Program-made: the position numbers and the translations under genes
Notes under the pieces: model-generated
What the model was told of the DNA's origin: nothing
What the model saw: the letters and a program-made list of their open reading frames with translations, nothing else
The model's database searches: none
NCBI GenBank assembly: GCA_037367405.1
Contig: JAZKJV010003273.1
Span: 439,501-503,500, forward strand
Direction of reading: 5' to 3'
Length of the DNA stretch: 64,000 bases
Origin: Ottelia alismoides
Taxonomy: Eukaryota > Streptophyta > Magnoliopsida > Alismatales > Hydrocharitaceae
Shown: positions 46,601 through 56,798 of the stretch, one piece after another
How positions within the stretch are numbered: the stretch's first letter is position 1
Layout of the letters: every line of letters starts with the position of its first letter

Positions 46601-47206
46601 AGAAATTTAAAAACGGCCTTATCCGACCCCTATGTGGTCGAAATTATTCAGAATCTTGTTCTTGAGATGTCCCTGCTTAAAGCCATCAAGTACATGTCAA
46701 ACATCAAGAAAGGTCTGAAAGAAGCATGTACTTCAAAGAGACAGTCGTGTTGAGCTTCAAAAAGGAATGTTATGCAGATTTTGATCGTGACCACTGTAAA
46801 CGTAATCAACCATATCCCGACCAAAAAGAGAGACATGGGAACCCCTCTTGTCAGATGCAAGATGTTCCACCAGGAGTTCGATCGAACACTCCTTGATAGC
46901 GGATCGTCAATCAACATGATACATATTTCAATGCTCAAAGAATTTGGGTTGGGATTGTGCTAGTTCACGAGAATGATTCTGCAATTCATAGACACGTCAA
47001 TCAAGCGATCCCGAGAAACATTGAAGGATGTCATTGTAACCATCCAATGAATGCATTTCCCTATGAACTTCATTGTGTTCGACATGGACACCTCATCTCC
47101 TCTACTTCATACCCTAATAATCCTTGGATGCTCGTTCCTTCGAACAACCGAAGCAATGGTGGATTATGCTACCAGGTAGATTACCTTTCGTTCCAGAAGC
47201 GACAAG
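46601..47206 (+). pseudogene. E aspartic protease
   Basis: Linker residues lie in broken frames at 46650-46730. At 46772-46963, TTVNVINHIPTKKRDMGTP and the active-site segment TLLDSGSSINMI are present, with the D-S-G triad intact (Asp codon 46895-46897). The flap and ILGRPFL equivalents fall in shifted frames (47100-47180). Protease would cleave the gag-pol precursor in the particle. Non-functional through frameshifts. Confidence 0.75.
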
Positions 47207-48019
47207 GTGCCTATCAAGACAATCCAAGTGCCAAAACAAACTAAGTCTACATCAGACGAGAGCGAGCCTATAGAGCAACGAACAGAAGACTGTGACTTTC
47301 TAGATGAAATCTGCAATAAAGATTCAATCATTGAAGAATATTGTTCAACCCTAAATGCAGAGATTGAATTGCCTATGATGGATACTTTACAGTTGAAAGA
47401 TCCGACACCACCGCCTTACATAGTAGCCGAAGTCGCTATAGAAATGATTCAAACATCTCTTGAGCTCAAGCCACTTCTAGTAAATATGACATACTCCTTC
47501 CTTACGGATGCACAAAACATGTTCCACGTGATCATCAATTCACAACTTATCGAGGAACAAGAATCCCGTCTGCTCAATGTTTTAGAAAGAAACCTCAAGG
47601 CCATAGGTTGGAAAATTTCAGATCTCCATGGGATCAATATGTCATTATGATCGCATCGCATAAACCTTGAAGAAGACAACAAGCCGTCCCGAGAGTTGTA
47701 ACGAAGATTAAATCCAAATCCGTAGGAGGTTGTCATGAACAAAATTGTGAAATTGTGTGATGTAGGATTTATATATCCCATCTCTGATTCGAAATGGATG
47801 AGTCCCTTGCATGTTGTGCCAAATAAATTAGGGATCACCGTAGTGAAGAATGACATAGGAGAGGAGATCGCAACCAGAGTTCTAACATCTCAGTGCATCT
47901 TTGTGGATATAGACATCTGAATTTAGCAACCAAGAAAGATCATTCCCCACTACCCTTCATTGACCTGATAGTCAGAAGACTGGCCATGAAGGAGTATCTA
48001 TACTTTTTGGATGGATACT
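47207..48019 (+). pseudogene. E reverse transcriptase, N-terminal part
   Basis: 47207-47650 gives the region before the RT core (ELKPLLVNMTYSFL, SQLIEEQESRLLNVL, KAIGWKISDLHGI). 47735-47920 gives VGFIYPISDSKWMSPLHVVPNK.GITVVKND, the start of the fingers. After a frame change, KDHSPLPFID and EYLYFLDGY follow, ending at the N insertion site. The C-terminal part lies at 40570-41053. Confidence 0.85.
48015..48019. repeat. Target-site duplication of N (ATACT), 5' side
   Basis: ATACT directly before LTR B. Partner at 40570-40574, on the far side of both LTRs. Confidence 0.85.
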
Positions 48020-51000
48020 TGATGAATCTATGTTTCATCATCTTTATTCTATCATTTTGGCCTTAAAAACCCTAGTAAATGCGTGTAAATAGAGCTAATC
48101 ATGCATTTTATCATCTGTGCATTTGTGTATAAAATGTGCATAAAATATAAGTTTTTAATGCCAAAATTATAGAATAAAGAAAAGAAAAGAAAAAGAATAA
48201 AATATTGTAAATATTTGATGACCCGAAACCCCGAGACCTAGGCATCTCGATGACTAGGTCGACAAGGAATAAAGTAGGGGGAGATAAGGGCCAAAATACA
48301 CCAAAAATACCTTTCATTTTATCCATTCTTTATTCATTGTGGGACCTATTTTTGGTTCTACTTTTTACACCTCAAATAAATAAACTTTGAACATAAAAGT
48401 TGTAGATAACTCAATAAATAAAAATACAAAATTGATTTCACTCAAAAATAATGTACAGATAAAAAGTTATGATCTGAATAAGATTCCAGAATGCCAACTT
48501 CCCAGATGCGTATCTCACAAATGAAAACTCCAAATGCATCAAACTCACTTTAATTGTATATAGAATAAAATAAGCTATTTAATGGCGGTGGTTTCGCATT
48601 TGGCGGATCTACGGTTTGAAAGTTGAGTTTTGGACCCTACTTGTATACTTATACAGATAAAATTATTCATTTTATTATTTATTCATTATTTTTATAATTT
48701 TATATTTTTATAATTTTGTAAATATTATTTATAATAAATATGTACATTAAAATCAGAATAAAAATACAAAAGAAACACAAATAAAAATACTTGTATATAT
48801 CATACACATAAGTATTATACCTATAAATATACCTATACATTCTATACTTTTATTTTATTAAGTGTACAAAAAATAAAATAAAAATATTTCTAAGTGTATA
48901 AAAGTATTTTATAAATTTATAAAATAATAAAAAAAATTAAATAAATTAAACATACAAAATAAAAATGAAATACTTAAATATATAGATAAAGATACCTATA
49001 AAGGGTATAAAAGGAAACTTGTAATTATTAATCTCGAAAAAATAAATGAAAATTACCATAAAATAATTTATAAAATAATAAACATTTTTTATTTTGAAAC
49101 CAAAAATTAATAAAGTAATTTGTTGTTTTTAATTGATTGTACAAGTGTTTTTTCTAAGGATTTTCCTGGTTGGTCCACGTGGACCAACCAGGTGGAAGTT
49201 GACCCGCTGGTCAACTCCCTGGTTCTTGCTCCTGCAGTCCGTCAGACTGCGTTGTTTAGCCATTTCTCTCATTTTTCAAGTCCGCATCTTTCAATATTTG
49301 GCCTTGTGCCCTTCACGACTTTTTATTCCCATACATCCCTTATACACGCCCAGGCATAATATTGAGCATTGGATTACAGATGTGCCCTGTTTTCTTCGTC
49401 CTTTGGGCCGTGTTGACCATCTCTCTGACCAAGGTCTGTACAGTGTCAAATCTGAGTTTTTTTGGCGTTTTCTCCAAATTTTGGAGGTCACGCCTTTCAC
49501 TATTTCATGTCGTGTTCTTCACGACTTTTCTTCCTCGTGGTATGAGCATACACGCCCATGGCTTGGATAGGTCTTTGGAGCCACGATTCGCTCGGTCCAC
49601 CTCGATCTTCACGCCCACTCGACCATTTGTTCAAAAGACCCCCTTCCTCCATTTTTCGAATTTGAACCCTTTTTCCCTTGCCTAACTTCTTCCTCCTAGC
49701 GCCCTGGATTGAGGAAGGTGACAACTACTCTCTGGCCTTGCCGCAGGGGAGTTTGGCTAGGTGAATCGTGGTCTCCACCCATCTCCGACCACCTTGGTCA
49801 TGAGGTACATATCTCTGGTGTTCTGCCATCGAGGTATGTTTTCTCTTCATTTTTCTTGCATTTTTAGATTCTCCGTAGCTGTAGGATTAGTTTCCCCACT
49901 TCACCTTCGATCTATACCCCTTTGTTCACCCTTCGCCATCACCTCATCGGAGCTTGCTCCGACGAGCTCCTTTCTAGCCATTCTCCACCATTTTTTCCCT
50001 CCAGAAGGTCGCGACATTTTGCCCGCGACTTTCTAAACTCGTTTTTGCAGGTCGTAAGAGTCAAAGGACCCCCTTGGGGGGTCGGTTTTTGAAACGCGAG
50101 GTTCCTGGACTCCAACTCCTTCTTCGACTCCGCCACGGAGCACTGGAGTTTGTCGAGCCATTTTGGCTCCGTTGGCGAACCGAGGACACTTCCAGGCATC
50201 TTTGGAGGACTTTTGCGACGAGGATAGTGGCCGGAGCAGCGCCATACAATCGATTGAAGTTCGGTTGGGGCCGTGTTCTTCCCTGTTCATCCAGGAGACT
50301 CCACAGCCGTCCGATTGGGCTTGGATCCCAGACGCTCCAGCCGCCGTCCGATCGCCAGTGTTTGGGTATTTTCTTCTTTTGACCCGGTACCTTTTTGTGT
50401 TTAATATTCGGCACTGAATCATTCATCTGTTGTGTTATATCTTTGTAATAATTGTAAAAAGGACCCCGCATTTTTTTTATCTACATTTCAGTCCAAGTCC
50501 ACGTAGGCCGACAAAACATGGTGATTTTGCAACCAGACCCTTGTGGGTTTGGTTATTTTGCACTTCATCGGAAATTAATATTAAGAGTAAACTTTTTTGC
50601 AAATTTGCATTTTGGCCCTTGAACTTTGCTCTATTCACATTTATATCCTTGTCAGGCCTTGTATTTTTGTATGCTTTTCCTATTTATTTCATGCATCTAG
50701 AACATTCGAAAAAATCTCAAAAAATAGATTTAAGCTCCTGTTGCATTGTTCTTTCACGCTATTTTTATTTTGAATTTTGAGTCTTTTTATTATTTATAAA
50801 AATTCAAAAACATGCATTTTCAGCACTGTTTGCATTAGAAAATACATAAAAATTATAAAACATCTCAGAAAATTTCCAAAAAATGCATTCCATGTCTTTT
50901 AGTGTGTTGTAACTTCTTTCCAAAAATCACTAAAAAATATAAAACAAAACTCCCAAAAATTAGAAAACTCTAAAAAAATTCATAAAAATCTTATAAATTC

Positions 51001-51720
51001 TATAAAAATCCAAAAAATGCAATTTCAGTTTCCGTATCTTCCTTTATTTATTATCATTCAATAAATTTAATTTGAGGAATTTTGGACATCATTTGATATT
51101 TTTCATCCTCATTTCAATTTCAGCCAACAACGTTTATTCACTGTTTTCAGTATTTTTGACTTAAAAATACCAAAAAAATTAGGAAAAATCTAGAAAATCA
51201 CAAAAATATTAGAAAAATACAAAAAGCCTAAAAATACTTTATTTCCTGATTTTTCTTTATTTTTACCTATTTTTATAAATACTCTATTCCTCTCTCTCCT
51301 ATATTGTATATATATTCTATTATTAGAAAAAGAAAATATAAAAATATAAAATACAAAAAGAAAATAAAAAATCAGAAATTAAAAATCAAAATACAAAAAT
51401 AAAAAATTAAAAATATATAAAAAATATATAAAATTAAAACCCACAAAAAATAACATAGTTAGACACTTGATCACACACACAGTTTGCGCATTTTTGCCCC
51501 GTTCTACCTGTCTGCTCCCTGTGTTTGACCTCTACACATACTTGCACCTATACACATCTTTGTTGTAGAGTTATAATAAATTTTAACTCCGCACCACTTT
51601 GCGTTTCTTGATTTCTGTTGTGGGTTAATTGTTGTTTTAATCCGGATTTCGCGTGGTCGATTCAGCGACTGAGTTCCCGCCTTGTGTGGAACTCAAGATC
51701 ACTGTTTTTCAGGTTAAACA
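48020..51720 (+). repeat. N 5' LTR (LTR B, 3701 bp)
   Basis: TGATGAATC...GGTTAAACA. Preceded by E RT coding sequence and ATACT, followed two bases later by the tRNA-Asp-type PBS. Nearly identical to LTR A, with scattered substitutions and small indels, so N inserted comparatively recently. Same internal layout as LTR A, with a GC-rich block at 49930-50350. ORFs on both strands here are shadows of non-coding LTR sequence. Confidence 0.9.
49165..49215. promoter_or_regulatory. 28-bp G-box palindrome and inverted W-boxes (LTR B)
   Basis: Identical to the LTR A module: palindrome 49165-49192 centred on CACGTG, then GTTGACC-CGCT-GGTCAAC (49198-49215). No base has changed between the two LTRs here. 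Confidence 0.65.
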
Positions 51721-51722
51721 AA

Positions 51723-51740
51723 TGGCACCGTTGTCGAGGA
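51723..51740 (+). promoter_or_regulatory. N primer-binding site (tRNA-Asp type)
   Basis: TGGCACCGTTGTCGAGGA, two bases after the LTR end. Three transitions from TGGCGCCGTTGCCGGGGA, the Athila/Tat primer site matching the 3' end of plant tRNA-Asp. Confidence 0.8.
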
Positions 51741-52550
51741 GCAACAGCGCATAGTTCGGTTTTTGCTTTGTGCTTGTGATTGTTGTCTACTTTTGCGGCT
51801 TTATTTATTTGTTTTTTATTTGATATCTCTTTTGAGCTATCTAATCCCTCTTCTTTGTTGACTTTGTGCGAGGTACCGCAGACCGAGGGAGGCACTTCAC
51901 CCGAGGCGCCGACGCACCCACGTGAAGCCGGCTCTAGCCAGCCTTGCACCGAGGAGACGAGAAGAGAATTTTGAAGACCGTGCTCCACTTTATTTGCATT
52001 TTCTTTTATTGTATTTACTTTGTAATTTTAGTGAGAGAGAGACTCTTATTGTAATAATACAGGTACCCACGGACATTTGGACTATCGAGCCTAATTTCCA
52101 AGTGATTTTTCACTTGGGGGCTCACCGTGGCTTTTTCGCGTTTTCTTCGCATTCTTTTTATTTTGTTTTCCGGTTTTGATTTTATTTCTTTGGTGTGATT
52201 GAGCCCCTAGTTTTAGGATTACTTGCGATAGACTAAGGCCAAACACTTAATATCTTACATGCACCTATAGTCGCGTTTGGACTTAGTCAAATTATAAACA
52301 GTTGCTTCACCATCTTCGAGCCACCGCACCGCGAGCCCACCCTACCAAGCGCTACTCCTGAACTCGATTTGTCGAGAGGAGGAGGGGTGAGCCTAGACCG
52401 GACTCTTGGATTGAAGATCAGTGACCGACTTGTGGTGCTTCCCGCTAATAGCAATTTCTGAAACTTAGGGCGATTTCATCAGCTTGCATTTGCATATAGA
52501 TAGGTTTTAATTCTGCTGAGCATCTTTGCATGTAGAGTGCTGGAGGCAAG
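51741..52550 (+). other. N 5' leader
   Basis: Non-coding leader. Blocks shared with T: GAGAGAGAGACTCTTATTG (about 52030) and TAGCAATTTCTGA...GATTTCATCAGCTTGCAT (about 52449-52490); and, shared also with M, GCATATAGAT and CATGTAGAGTGCTGG before the candidate splice donor. Small ORFs at 51780 and 51922 are not conserved in T. Confidence 0.55.
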
Positions 52551-53082
52551 GTGAGCATTTCTCTTTAGCATACATCATCGATTGCCGCTTGCATTGCTTT
52601 TCCGACTCTCCCTCTGATTTTGCCAACCTAGGAGATTAAAGGAATTGAATCCCCGATAGGATCGTGCATTCTCATTAAAAATCCAAAAAAAAAGTGATAA
52701 TTAATAAAATTAGGACTGCTAATATTACTCGACCCTAAAAAAGACAAAAAAGAAAAATCTTGTATTGGGGTGAGTAATCCCCTCATTGTCTTCGTTTTAC
52801 TTGCTCGCGCACACACTAAGGTTAGTGCCCAAATCCTATTCAGCCCCTACGTGTTTGCGCAATTTTGGACTTCTCACCTAACTCTAAAACAAACAAGATA
52901 AAAAGACCGCATTTGTGGTCTTCACCGAGTTGAGTAGGTGAATTGAGGGTTTGTATTTTTTTCATTTTTGTCTGTGATTGTTTTGTGTGTGTCCTAGATC
53001 ACCTCTACACATTTGCGCCTTCTTCTTCGCTCTCTTGACTTGACCATCGTGCTCTCCCGATCATTTTTCTTTTGTCTTCGAG
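52551..53082 (+). other. Candidate leader intron of N
   Basis: Donor GGCAAG/GTGAGC at 52550/52551. A pyrimidine-rich stretch ending TTTTGTCTTCGAG/ATGG gives an acceptor AG at 53081-53082, immediately before the ORF start. 532 bases. The same layout is found in M and T. Inference only. Confidence 0.35.
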
Positions 53083-55012
53083 ATGGACCCCTGGAGCACA
53101 TTTTATCCAGATTTTGCGGATCCCTCGTTCACTCCAGCCGGTCCACCTCCCTTTTATCAGGAGGATCCTCCTCCTACTTTTTCTGATTTTTGTACATATC
53201 CGCCTTAGCTGCAGTATCAGACCTCGGATTTCTACCCACATCCACCACTACCTCTGTATTTTCCACCTTCACATCCACCCGAGTCTGACATGTTGGAGTC
53301 ACCTCTCACGATATCCACACTTGAGACCTTGACCCAGTTCATGGAGCAAATGAATTCGAGGATTGACGACCTCACTTGCATGAATAAGAGCCACATTGAT
53401 GCTTCACGATCTGACGATTTGGAATCATTTGAGGATTTCCATGAGAGCTTGCAATTGCCCAAAATACAAAAAAATGAGAAAATTTTAAAAAACCAAAAAG
53501 AGTTCGGGAGACACATGATCGAGTCAGACTGTGAGGAGAGCGCCCATTTGCCAGATCCTTTGTCCACGCATTCATTCACACCCAGTCCCACCGTTGACCC
53601 CAAGGATGCCGCTGTACAGACTGGTCTTGGCATGCCTAGTGTATATGCTGATTCCGACTTCCTCCCTTGTATGGAGGAGGTCCAAAAATTCAAAAAATGC
53701 TGACTGAACCCGAAGTGGTGGCCACTATTCATGAGATCATTCGTGCCCCACTTCAGCAGGCCATGACCGATTTATCTGCTCCTCTTCCCAAGAAGAGAAA
53801 GCGGAGGAGCAGATCGGAGCGTCACATTCTGACCATGGCCACTGCCCACACCATCACACACCGTCCCATTCCTAGGAAGAGGAACACTGCCACACCTTTC
53901 ATTAGCTGCACCATCTCTGACCATACTTGTAATCACACTCTCCTAGATGGCAGTGCTTTGATTAGTATCATACCCTTTCGCTGGTACAGTCTCTTCACTT
54001 AGGGCTTCTCAAGAAGACCAGGATGATCGTACAGTTTGCTGATGGGTCTATCAAGAGGCCGAAGGTTATCCTTGAAAACGTCGTCATCTCAATTCAGGGC
54101 ACGAGCTACCATGTTGACTTTGTCGTTTTACCCATGGAGACCTTCATAGGGGAGCACTCTCCAATCATCCTGGGACGACCATTCCTCGCATCTGCGAGGG
54201 TCATTATTTATTATGGATCAGGAGAGATTCACTTCCGTCCTGCTGACGAGAGCGAAGCGTTGATCACCGCATCCACTTCCGACCAGAGACCTGCATCTGA
54301 TGCGTCTTTACCTATCTTGGCTGACCTCGAGGACCATGACCTTGATGATACTATCAGAGAATTTTGCTGCTTATTGGATTCCACTGAGACCCGAGAATTC
54401 CTCCCTGTTAAGGAAGACTCGGAAAGCATGGACCTCGGAGTTCCTTCTTCTGGGACTTGGCGTTGTGTTGATGACATCCACGGGATTTACACGATCGATA
54501 CCATTGAGCGGAGGGCAGACGTAGAGACTAGACAGGACAGACATGTTTTGACTACTTCCACTGATGGGTCCGCTTCTGTCCACATAGATACTGATGAGCC
54601 AAAGGCCGAATTTGATTTGATTGCTTTTATTCAGAAATTCGGGCCTTTTGATGAGAAAGATGATCCGGTTGAGATTATAGAGGATGAACAAAGTTCGACT
54701 ACTTTCACTGACGAGTTCGTTCCTTTTGGTTTTGACCCAGATGATGCCTCGCAGGACGACTCCGAGTACACTACTTCCGATGATGATGAGTTCGTCCCAT
54801 TTCACTTTGACACTAGCGAGACCCCCAAGACTGAACCTAGTCGTACTTCTTCCACTACCCCGTCTATGCCTTCACACCCTAGGGCCACTGAGGACTTACA
54901 CTCTGTCGACCCTGATCGGTCTCCGTCCACTGTAGACCCCGATGTCGACCTGCACCACACTAGATCCATTCCTCAGCGGTCCCGTAAGAAGGTTCACTTT
55001 CTACCTTCTTGA
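53083..55012 (+). pseudogene. Conserved single ORF of non-autonomous element N (PR-like protein)
   Basis: Start ATG at 53083 (MDPWSTFYPDFADP), one in-frame TAG at 53206, then open to 53703; frameshifts near 53697 and 54002 lead to the last open stretch 54023-55012 (329 codons). Roughly 640 residues in all. Order: Pro/Tyr/Phe-rich N-terminus; helical part (ISTLETLTQFMEQMNSRIDDL); EVQKFKK and EPEVVATIHEII; basic cluster KKRKRRSRSER, resembling a nuclear localisation signal; protease-like TLLDGSALISII and PIILGRPFLASARVIIYYGSGEI; a region WRCVDDIHGIYTIDTIER; an acidic tail (FVPFGFDPDD, DDDEFVPFHFD); and the basic end SRKKVHFLPS. The DSG triad is altered to DGS here. The protease fold is Athila-like; function otherwise unknown. 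No gag core or RT. Confidence 0.8.
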
Positions 55013-55099
55013 TCCCGTGCACATCCATCTCTGTTGTATATTCATTTGTTTCATCTCTATCTCTCCCGTATTGCTCGTCCACCCATTCTCGTATTTGCC

Positions 55100-55747
55100 T
55101 TGCTTAGGACGTACCTTGCCTAAGTATAGGGGGGTGGACGAGCCGAGTGTTCATTCTTCGTTCAGTGTCATCACTCCAGTTGTTGCCTATACTTAGGGTT
55201 TCTTTTACCCTAAGTATAGGGGGAGTGGTGTGTATATCCTATGATCTCTTCTTTCACTTTCATCTCTTTTCTCTTTTCTTCTTTTCTTCTTTTTCTTTTC
55301 TATTCTCTGTATCTATCAAAAAGGTGTCACCCCTTGTAGACAGTTTTCTATACTTAGGACGTACTTTGTCCTAAGTATAGGGGGGGTGTGCACCACGAGT
55401 ATTTCTATTCTTTTCGATCCTCTCCATTGTCTCCTCTTCTTGTCTATACTTAGGGATATCTTACCCTAAGTATAGGGGGGAGACAATCTGAGTACGATCT
55501 GTTCAATCCCACCCTTGACCCTCCCTGCTTTGTGTACAGTCTGCTATACTTAGGATTATTTGATCCTAAGTATGGGGGGACGGTCAACTTCTCATTGATA
55601 CCTTTATTCATTCTCTATTCTTTATATTTTCCTATACTCGGTACGAGTTATGTCTTCTTTTTTCTCTCTGATCTATGAGGACATAGCTCAAGCTAAGTAT
55701 AAGGGGGGTCGTATATACTACATATATACTTTAGCCATAACTCGTAC
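55100..55747 (+). other. Stem-loop array of N (units a, b, a', b', c, d)
   Basis: a 55100-55134, b 55187-55223, a' 55348-55386, b' 55444-55480, c 55543-55580, d 55632-55709, with an extra arm at 55736-55747. Arms CTATACTTAGG(A/G) pair with (T/C)CCTAAGTATAG; the 3' arm runs into GGGGG. The a-b pair is duplicated relative to the other elements. It starts about 90 bases after the ORF stop. Confidence 0.9.
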
Positions 55748-56798
55748 TTTTGTATTTTCTTAATAAATATGGCTAATAATTCTTTAAAATTCATTAAAAA
55801 CCTTAATAAAAAGATGTTACCATTCCTCAAATTCTTTTTGTATATACTGATTAATTAAATCAGGTGAAAATATTTTTTTTGCAAAATGTTTGAAAAATAG
55901 TTTGAAAATCTTTTGTGAAAAATCTTTTGAAAACTATCTTGAAAATGTTTTGTTACATGTTTTCAACCTTTGTAAAATGTGTTGTTTGTAAAATTTTATT
56001 TTCTTTGTGTGAAATAAAATGTTTGAAAAATTATTTGCAAATGGTTTGAAAAATGGTTGCAAAAACATTTTGAAAATCTATCTATACTGTTTGAAAACCT
56101 TTGCAGAATGATTTTCAAATGTGTGTACATGTTTGTAAAATTGTTTGTAAAAATTATTTTGGACTATAGTTTTCAAAATTGTTTGCAAAACCTGTGTCAA
56201 ATAAGTTTGAGGAATACATACATCTCACTAAAATCCATTATATGTATATATGTATAAAAGTGACCACTTACCCTTGTAAATTCTTTAAATCCACTTCTTA
56301 TATATATAAGAAGCACTCCCGTGTAAATATTTTAACCTAGCTTTTAGCCAAAAACTTTTTGTTTACAAAAATCCTAAAAACATTTGCAAAAATTAAAATC
56401 CAAAAATATTTGAAAAATCTTTTTGAAAAAAAATGCATATGCATCATCATCATCTGTTTAAAAATCTATAAAAAGTTCAAAATTTTGAAAATTGCATCAC
56501 AAAAATATTTTCTGCATTATGCATATCATTTGCATAGCATGAGCATTTTTCGGATTGAGTCTGATGATTGAACAAGTCTAAATAAAATCTGGAGATTGGA
56601 GCTTGATTGGACCTTAAAATCTACCTAATAACAGGAACCTTATAGGAACTGCGTTTGAGGTACTTCAGGTCTAGTTGACTTAATTCTTTGAGGATCACGA
56701 GACTTGGTTCAATGGATTCTTGCCTGCCTAAGTAGAGTATTTCGAAGCACACGTACGACTCTTTTTGATAATGACCTAACTCGGACACCTGCACCTTT
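55748..56798 (+). other. N quasi-repeat tract and start of 3' region
   Basis: 55860-56200 has TTTGNAAAAT quasi-repeats. 56540-56700 has the TTGAACAAGTCTAAATAAAATC block and the GGAACCTTATAGGAACTG motif. It ends at ...CGGACACCTGCACCTT, the right junction of the permuted insertion. Confidence 0.7.

Larger units (their letters stand above)
35994..56798. other. Circularly permuted 20.8 kb insertion (E with nested N)
   Basis: Order: N 3' end, N 3' LTR, E right half, E LTR stub, E left half, N 5' LTR, N 5' part. The natural order is E left, N, E right. The two outer ends fall at matching places of the N 3' region (…CACCTGCACCTT at 56797 and GGTGAGGGGATTGG from 35995), with about 25-30 bases missing between them by comparison with 44415-44450 and 62213-62246. 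Both outer flanks belong to one T LTR. This fits a DNA circle opened inside N and integrated. Tandem duplication with later loss, or an assembly error, are alternatives. Confidence 0.65.

Noticed and set aside
55100..55747. Stem-loop array as a CRISPR array or as bacterial terminators
   Set aside because: Units are inverted repeats at irregular spacing with conserved neighbouring sequence, inside a plant retrotransposon; there are no unique equal-length spacers.
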